Shown in pieces: positions 30,507 to 33,987 of a DNA stretch of 33,987 nucleotides. How positions within the stretch are numbered: the stretch's first letter is position 1; the number at the start of each line of letters is the position of its first letter. The translations under genes were made by a program, and so were the position numbers. The notes beneath the pieces are model-generated. The model had not been told where the DNA came from. It saw only the letters and a program-made list of their open reading frames with translations, and made no database searches. This DNA is from DUMC01 sp035362115 (GTDB taxonomy: Bacteria; Bacillota; Clostridia; Acetivibrionales; DUMC01), in the NCBI GenBank assembly GCA_035362115.1, contig DAOSDD010000016.1, positions 1 through 33,987 of the forward strand, in the 5' to 3' direction.

Positions 30507-31337
30507 TTAACCATTTCTACTCTTAATAATATATTTATCGGACTTCTTGTTTTTCTTTCTGGTTTTATAGCCAAGTGCAGGCTTACCCCAGGGTGTCACA
30601 GGAGAAGGTCTTCCGATAGGCGCTTTTCCTTCGCCTCCGCCATGTGGATGGTCTACAGGGTTCATAGCTGATCCACGTACTTTCGGTCTTCTTCCCAGCC
30701 AACGTGTCCTTCCTGCTTTTCCCAAACTTATATTTTCATGATCTATATTCCCTAATTGCCCTATAGTAGCTCGACAAACCATACTTACCATTCTTACTTC
30801 CCCTGATGGTAATCGTACCTGCGCATAGTTTCCTTCCTTAGCCATTAACTGCGCATAGTTTCCAGCTGACCTTACAATTTGTGCTCCTTTTCCAGGCTTT
30901 AATTCGATATTATGAATTAAACTACCTAAAGGTATATTTGCAAGAGGAAGGGCATTCCCAGGTTTTATATCTGCATTAACACCGGATTCAACAGTATCTC
31001 CAACTTTTAAGCCCAGTGGGGCCAATATATATCTTTTCTCACCATCAACATAATGTAATAAAGCGATATTGGCTGATCTATTTGGATCATATTCTATTGA
31101 TGCTACTTTTGCTGCTACACCATCTTTTTCTCTTTTAAAATCAATAACTCTATATTTTTGTCTTGAACCGCCACCCCTGTAACGTACGGTTATCCTTCCG
31201 TTAGCATTTCTTCCACCATTTTTATTTTTAGTTCCCAGAAGAGACTTTTGAGGCTTATTATCTGTTATTTCCTCAAATGTAGAAACCGTCATATTTCTTC
31301 TTCCTGGAGAGGTGGGGCTGTACTTTTTCAATGCCAT
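30507..31337 (-). CDS. rplB: 50S ribosomal protein L2 (uL2)
   Basis: The 276-residue product has YSPTSPGRRNMTVSTFEEI at the start, AGNYAQLMAKEGNYAQVRLPSGE in the core, and the conserved PVDHPHGGGEGKAPIGR loop near the peptidyl transferase centre. It is required for subunit association. ATG at 31337 follows AAGGAG. Length is normal. Confidence 0.99.
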   Translation of the reverse strand: MALKKYSPTSPGRRNMTVSTFEEITDNKPQKSLLGTKNKNGGRNANGRITVRYRGGGSRQKYRVIDFKREKDGVAAKVASIEYDPNRSANIALLHYVDGEKRYILAPLGLKVGDTVESGVNADIKPGNALPLANIPLGSLIHNIELKPGKGAQIVRSAGNYAQLMAKEGNYAQVRLPSGEVRMVSMVCRATIGQLGNIDHENISLGKAGRTRWLGRRPKVRGSAMNPVDHPHGGGEGKAPIGRPSPVTPWGKPALGYKTRKKNKKSDKYIIKSRNG

Positions 31338-31378
31338 TTTTTCTCACTCCTTCGAACGACTTAAGTGAATATTTCTTA

Positions 31379-31732
31379 TTATTGTATTGCTCCAAACTCT
31401 TCTATACTTTCTTTATACTTCTTATTAAGCCCAACTAACTTGCCGCCCTTTGCCAAATAGGTTTCTGCTTCAGGGTTTATATCTATTTGAACTATGGCCT
31501 TTTTCCAATTGGGACGTTTCCCTTCGTGTACACCCAGTCTTTTTGTCTTGCCTTTATAATTAACTGTGTTTACCCATATAACTTTTACTTGAAACAGCTT
31601 TTCAACAGCTTGTTTTATTTCTGTTTTTTTTGCCTTTGCATTTACTATAAAGGTGTACTTTCCTCCAGCAGCTTCAAGATTACTTTTTTCAGTAATATGA
31701 GGTCTGACAATTATATCTTCAAAATGCATCAT
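31379..31732 (-). CDS. rplW: 50S ribosomal protein L23 (uL23)
   Basis: A protein of 117 residues: FEDIIVRPHITEKSNLEAA, YTFIVNAKAKKTEIKQAVEKLF and VKVIWVNTVNYKGKTKRLG. L23 docks trigger factor and SRP at the exit tunnel. The first ATG at 31732 overlaps the rplD stop (TAATG), and a second ATG follows directly. The C-terminal tail after QIDINPEAE is about 20 residues longer than in many L23 proteins. Confidence 0.97.
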   Translation of the reverse strand: MMHFEDIIVRPHITEKSNLEAAGGKYTFIVNAKAKKTEIKQAVEKLFQVKVIWVNTVNYKGKTKRLGVHEGKRPNWKKAIVQIDINPEAETYLAKGGKLVGLNKKYKESIEEFGAIQ

Positions 31733-32355
31733 TATGCGTACACCTCCTCAACTTTCTCTACTGCATCTTTTGTTATAATGAACTTGTCATATTTCAATAT
31801 ATCATAAACATTAATAGTGTTTACTAATGCAGTCTTTATATTTGGAATATTACCTGCTGATCTTTCTACCTTTTCGTTCTTGTCACTCAACACTATAAGA
31901 GCACTCGAATTTACATCCAGATTTTTTAATACATCAACCATCTGCTTTGTTTTAATCTGATCAAACTTTAATTCATCAAGTACAATAATGTTATCAGTAT
32001 TAACTTTAGAAGATAAAGCTGATTTTAACGCAATTCTTCTAACTTTTCTTGGCAATTTGTAGCTATAGCTTCTTGGTTTTGGACCGAGGGCAATACCTCC
32101 TTTAATCCATTGAACAGATCTTATACTTCCTTGTCTTGCCCTACCTGTACCTTTCTGTCTCCATGGCTTTCTTCCACCACCACTAACTTCACTGATTGTC
32201 TTTGTAGATTGGGTTCCCTGTCTCTTGTTTGCCAACTGATTTACAACTGCCATATGAAGTACTAACGGATCTACATCAACTCCGAATATATCGTTATTCA
32301 GTTCAATTTCTCCTACTTTTTTGCCACTGATGTTAAGCAAATCTATTTTAGGCAT
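31732..32355 (-). CDS. rplD: 50S ribosomal protein L4 (uL4)
   Basis: The 207-residue product has RQGTQSTKTISEVSGGGRKPWRQKGTGRARQGS, the extended loop of L4 in the exit tunnel, and the globular C-terminal half KVNTDNIIVLDEL. In E. coli L4 represses the S10 operon by acting on its leader; here the leader at 33484-33757 would be the place to look. ATG at 32355 follows GGGAGG. Confidence 0.98.
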   Translation of the reverse strand: MPKIDLLNISGKKVGEIELNNDIFGVDVDPLVLHMAVVNQLANKRQGTQSTKTISEVSGGGRKPWRQKGTGRARQGSIRSVQWIKGGIALGPKPRSYSYKLPRKVRRIALKSALSSKVNTDNIIVLDELKFDQIKTKQMVDVLKNLDVNSSALIVLSDKNEKVERSAGNIPNIKTALVNTINVYDILKYDKFIITKDAVEKVEEVYA

Positions 32356-32376
32356 TTATATTCCTCCCTTCCCAAA

Positions 32377-33018
32377 TCATTTGCTGCCAGCCTTGACAGT
32401 TTCTTTAATAATTAATAATCCACCTTTCGGTCCTGGTACGGCACCTCTTATCAGTAATAGGTTTCTTTCCGTATCAACTCTTACTACATCCAGATTTTGA
32501 ACTGTTACTTTAATTGCTCCCATGTGTCCAGGAAGTTTCTTCCTCTTAAATACTCTTCCAGGATCAGTACCTGCACCCATTGATCCGACTCTCCTGTGAT
32601 ACATTGAACCATGAGTCTCACGTCCACGAGCAAGGCCAAATCTTTTTATAACTCCTTGAAATCCTTTTCCCTTTGAAATACCCGTAACATCAACTCTGTC
32701 TCCCTGTACAAACATATCATCAACTTTTATTTCCTGTCCATTTTCAAACTTACCGGAATCATCTACTCTAAATTCTTTTAAATATTTCTTTGGACTTATT
32801 TTATACTTGGAAAACTCACCACGTTGCGGTTTTATAACTCTTTTTTCCTTAATATCTTCAAACCCTAGTTTTAAAGAATTATATCCATCGTTTTCTTTAT
32901 TTTTCTTTTGAACGACTGTACATGGTCCTGCTTTAACTACTGTAACCGGTATACATAATCCTTCTTCATCAAATAATTGCGTCATCCCGAGTTTTTTCCC
33001 GATTATAAACTTCTTCAT
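32377..33018 (-). CDS. rplC: 50S ribosomal protein L3 (uL3)
   Basis: A protein of 213 residues beginning MKKFIIGKKLGMTQLFDEEG, with GKGFQGVIKRFGLARGRETHGS and RVFKRKKLPGHMG, the L3 signature region near the peptidyl transferase centre. ATG at 33018 follows TGGAGGG. It is separated from rpsJ by 153 bases, more than usual, and the gap holds an inverted repeat. Confidence 0.98.
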   Translation of the reverse strand: MKKFIIGKKLGMTQLFDEEGLCIPVTVVKAGPCTVVQKKNKENDGYNSLKLGFEDIKEKRVIKPQRGEFSKYKISPKKYLKEFRVDDSGKFENGQEIKVDDMFVQGDRVDVTGISKGKGFQGVIKRFGLARGRETHGSMYHRRVGSMGAGTDPGRVFKRKKLPGHMGAIKVTVQNLDVVRVDTERNLLLIRGAVPGPKGGLLIIKETVKAGSK

Positions 33019-33042
33019 CTAATTTCCCTCCAATGGTTATTG

Positions 33043-33091
33043 GTTCATAATTGTCTATTAAATATTAATAATTTTAACGCATATTATGAAC
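33043..33091 (-). other. Inverted repeat between rpsJ and rplC
   Basis: Perfect nine-base arms GTTCATAAT (33043-33051) and ATTATGAAC (33083-33091), with a 31-base AT-rich loop. It ends about 15 bases before the rplC ribosome site. No U-run follows, so it is not a standard terminator. Confidence 0.45.
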
Positions 33092-33171
33092 TTGACCGTT
33101 TATTAACACTCCATTTCGAACTAAACCTGCACATATTCAACTTCTCTGACTATCCGTCTATTTTCCGATCC

Positions 33172-33483
33172 CTACAATTTTATTTCTATATCTACACCCG
33201 CCGGTAAATCCAGCCTCATCAGCGCATCAACAGTTTTCGGTGTCGGCCGGAGAATATCAATTAGTCTCTTATGTGTACGCATTTCAAACTGCTCGCGTGC
33301 ATCTTTGTATTTATGCGGTGCTCTTAATATTGTAGTTATTTCCTTTTCAGTTGGAAGCGGTACTGGACCGGAAACACTGGCACCTGTCCTTTTTGCAGTT
33401 TCTACTATTTTCTCTGCCGATTGATCTAAAAGCTGGTGATCAAAAGCTTTTAGCCTTATTCTGATTTTCTGATTGTTTGCCAT
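33172..33483 (-). CDS. rpsJ: 30S ribosomal protein S10 (uS10)
   Basis: The 103-residue product reads NQKIRIRLKAFDHQLLDQSAEKIVETAKRTGA with SGPVPLPTEKEI and the C-terminal PTPKTVDALMRLDLPAGVDIEIKL. It is the first gene of the S10 operon and lies in the 30S head; S10 also works with NusB in antitermination. ATG at 33483 follows AAGGAGG. Its leader is about 270 bases. Confidence 0.98.
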   Translation of the reverse strand: MANNQKIRIRLKAFDHQLLDQSAEKIVETAKRTGASVSGPVPLPTEKEITTILRAPHKYKDAREQFEMRTHKRLIDILRPTPKTVDALMRLDLPAGVDIEIKL

Positions 33484-33562
33484 ATCTAAACCTCCTTATT
33501 CTGTAACGTACAACAAGTGTTATACTGTACACTATGCCGGGTGTTTCCTATTTGATTATTTT

Positions 33563-33609
33563 AAAACCCAGGCTTAATAACCAAGTTTATTAACCTCGGT
33601 TAACCTGGG
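33563..33609 (-). terminator. Terminator-like hairpin in the rpsJ leader
   Basis: CCCAGG (33604-33609 side on the minus strand) pairs with CCTGGG (33567-33572 side), and TAACC pairs with GGTTA inside. TTTT follows on the minus strand (33563-33566), then AAAATAA. It lies about 80 bases before the rpsJ start, inside the transcribed leader, so it may act as an attenuator for the whole ribosomal cluster. Confidence 0.5.
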
Positions 33610-33639
33610 CAATCCTAATACACATTCAGCATGCTTTTA

Positions 33640-33757
33640 ATAACATCGCAACATGTACAGTGACTTGTCGCCCGGTTTCTAGAATCGGACATTCTCAATG
33701 GAAATTACCTGCTTTACAGCAGCAACCTTCCACTTCATCGTATGCCTCGTCACAACA
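33640..33757 (-). promoter_or_regulatory. Structured 5' leader of the S10 operon
   Basis: TGGAA (33728-33732) pairs with TTCCA (33699-33703) on the minus strand and encloses CTGCT/AGCAG closed by a GUAA tetraloop (GNRA type). A TTCTAGAA palindrome with CCG/CGG arms follows near 33675-33690. No reading frame is convincing here. A ribosomal-protein or other RNA leader is likely. No named family was recognised with confidence. Confidence 0.5.
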
Positions 33758-33763
33758 GACATT

Positions 33764-33792
33764 ATTCTACTATAATATTATAGTAATTTCAA
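33764..33792 (-). promoter_or_regulatory. Sigma-A promoter of the S10 operon
   Basis: TTGAAA (33787-33792), a 17-base spacer and TAGAAT (33764-33769) on the minus strand. The spacer contains most of a perfect 16-base palindrome ACTATAATATTATAGT (33769-33784). Upstream (33793-33845) the minus strand carries several runs of 4-7 A, which would act as an UP element. Transcription would begin near 33757. Confidence 0.75.
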
Positions 33793-33886
33793 GATGTTTT
33801 TTAAATATTTTTTATTTTCTTAAATTTTTTTATTTTTTTATCGTTACAATGCTTGTAGATCCTCCATTTATACCACTTACCAATAA

Positions 33887-33922
33887 TTTCATATTATAAA
33901 TTATATAATTCATAATATGAAA
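33887..33922. repeat. AT-rich 36-base palindrome next to the 5S terminator
   Basis: TTTCATATTAT (33887-33897) and ATAATATGAAA (33912-33922) are perfect arms, and the centre AATTATATAATT is itself palindromic, so all but one pair of the 36 bases match. It directly follows the 5S rRNA terminator on the minus strand. Confidence 0.7.
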
Positions 33923-33955
33923 CAAGGCTCTAAGCTATTTGCTCAGAGCCTTGTT
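33921..33955 (-). terminator. Terminator of the rRNA operon
   Basis: AACAAGGCTCT (33921-33931) and AGAGCCTTGTT (33945-33955), extended by AGC/GCT after one mismatch, with a short loop. It begins a few bases after the 5S rRNA 3' end. Confidence 0.88.
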
Positions 33956-33958
33956 ATA

Positions 33959-33987
33959 AATCCGGCAGGGACCTACTTTCCCAGGAC
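33959..33987 (-). rRNA. rrf: 5S rRNA, 3' end only
   Basis: On the minus strand the window edge reads GTCCTGGGAAAGTAGGTCCC then TGCCGGA, the typical 3' end of a Firmicute 5S rRNA (GGGA(A/G)AGTAGGTC..TGCCGG). Most of the gene is outside the window. The exact 3' end (33959-33961) is approximate. It is followed at once by a terminator. Confidence 0.85.

Noticed and set aside
33660..33899. Plus-strand open frame in the S10 leader
   Set aside because: It covers the promoter, A-tracts and leader stem of the minus strand, has no ribosome site, and translates to low-complexity Phe/Ile.

Overview
The window looks like a chromosomal segment of a low-GC Gram-positive anaerobe of class Clostridia. The gene order matches clostridial S10/spc/alpha ribosomal clusters, with a KOW-domain protein between map and infA, an enlarged L17, zinc-type S14, S4 and L36, SLH and 'stalk' surface proteins, and strong AGGAGG ribosome binding sites. 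The genus is not provable from here; a relationship to cellulolytic cluster III clostridia is only an impression. Every convincing gene is on the minus strand, so transcription runs from the right end of the window to the left.

Right to left. The 3' end of a 5S rRNA and its terminator sit at the right edge (33921-33987). A strong promoter with an A-tract upstream region and a structured leader of about 270 nt follows (33484-33792). Then comes the S10-spc-alpha superoperon: rpsJ, rplC, rplD, rplW, rplB, rpsS, rplV, rpsC, rplP, rpmC, rpsQ, rplN, rplX, rplE, rpsZ, rpsH, rplF, rplR, rpsE, rpmD, rplO, secY, adk, map, a KOW RNA-binding protein, infA, rpmJ, rpsM, rpsK, rpsD, rpoA and rplQ. A possible attenuating hairpin precedes the ECF transporter energy module (ecfA1, ecfA2, ecfT), a ROK-family glucokinase and truA. 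A separate sigma-A promoter drives rplM-rpsI, which ends in a strong terminator (11131-11167).

The region from about 11.1 to 4.6 kb is accessory. It holds a large secreted protein (stalk domains, WG-like repeats, Ig-like domain), a structured non-coding stretch with a candidate small RNA and an attenuator-like leader, a two-gene unit encoding an XRE-like DNA-binding protein and a membrane Hanks-type kinase, and a secreted SLH protein with a beta-helix-like C-terminus. The kinase ectodomain ends in an SLH-like motif, and an SLH protein is encoded next to it. This is the best candidate in the window for a poorly described system, here read as surface sensing or surface assembly coupled to phosphorylation.

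The left end returns to housekeeping: an amidohydrolase with low-complexity inserts, tsaE-tsaB-rimI (tRNA t6A synthesis and protein N-acetylation), a VanW-domain exported protein whose ribosome binding site lies in the loop of a long hairpin, and the start of an HPr-like gene with Gln at position 15. Dispersed elements recur in intergenic gaps: heptad GGTTAGA-type tracts at three sites, two of them joined to a 44-nt inverted-repeat element, and a 24-bp tandem repeat inserted inside truA.
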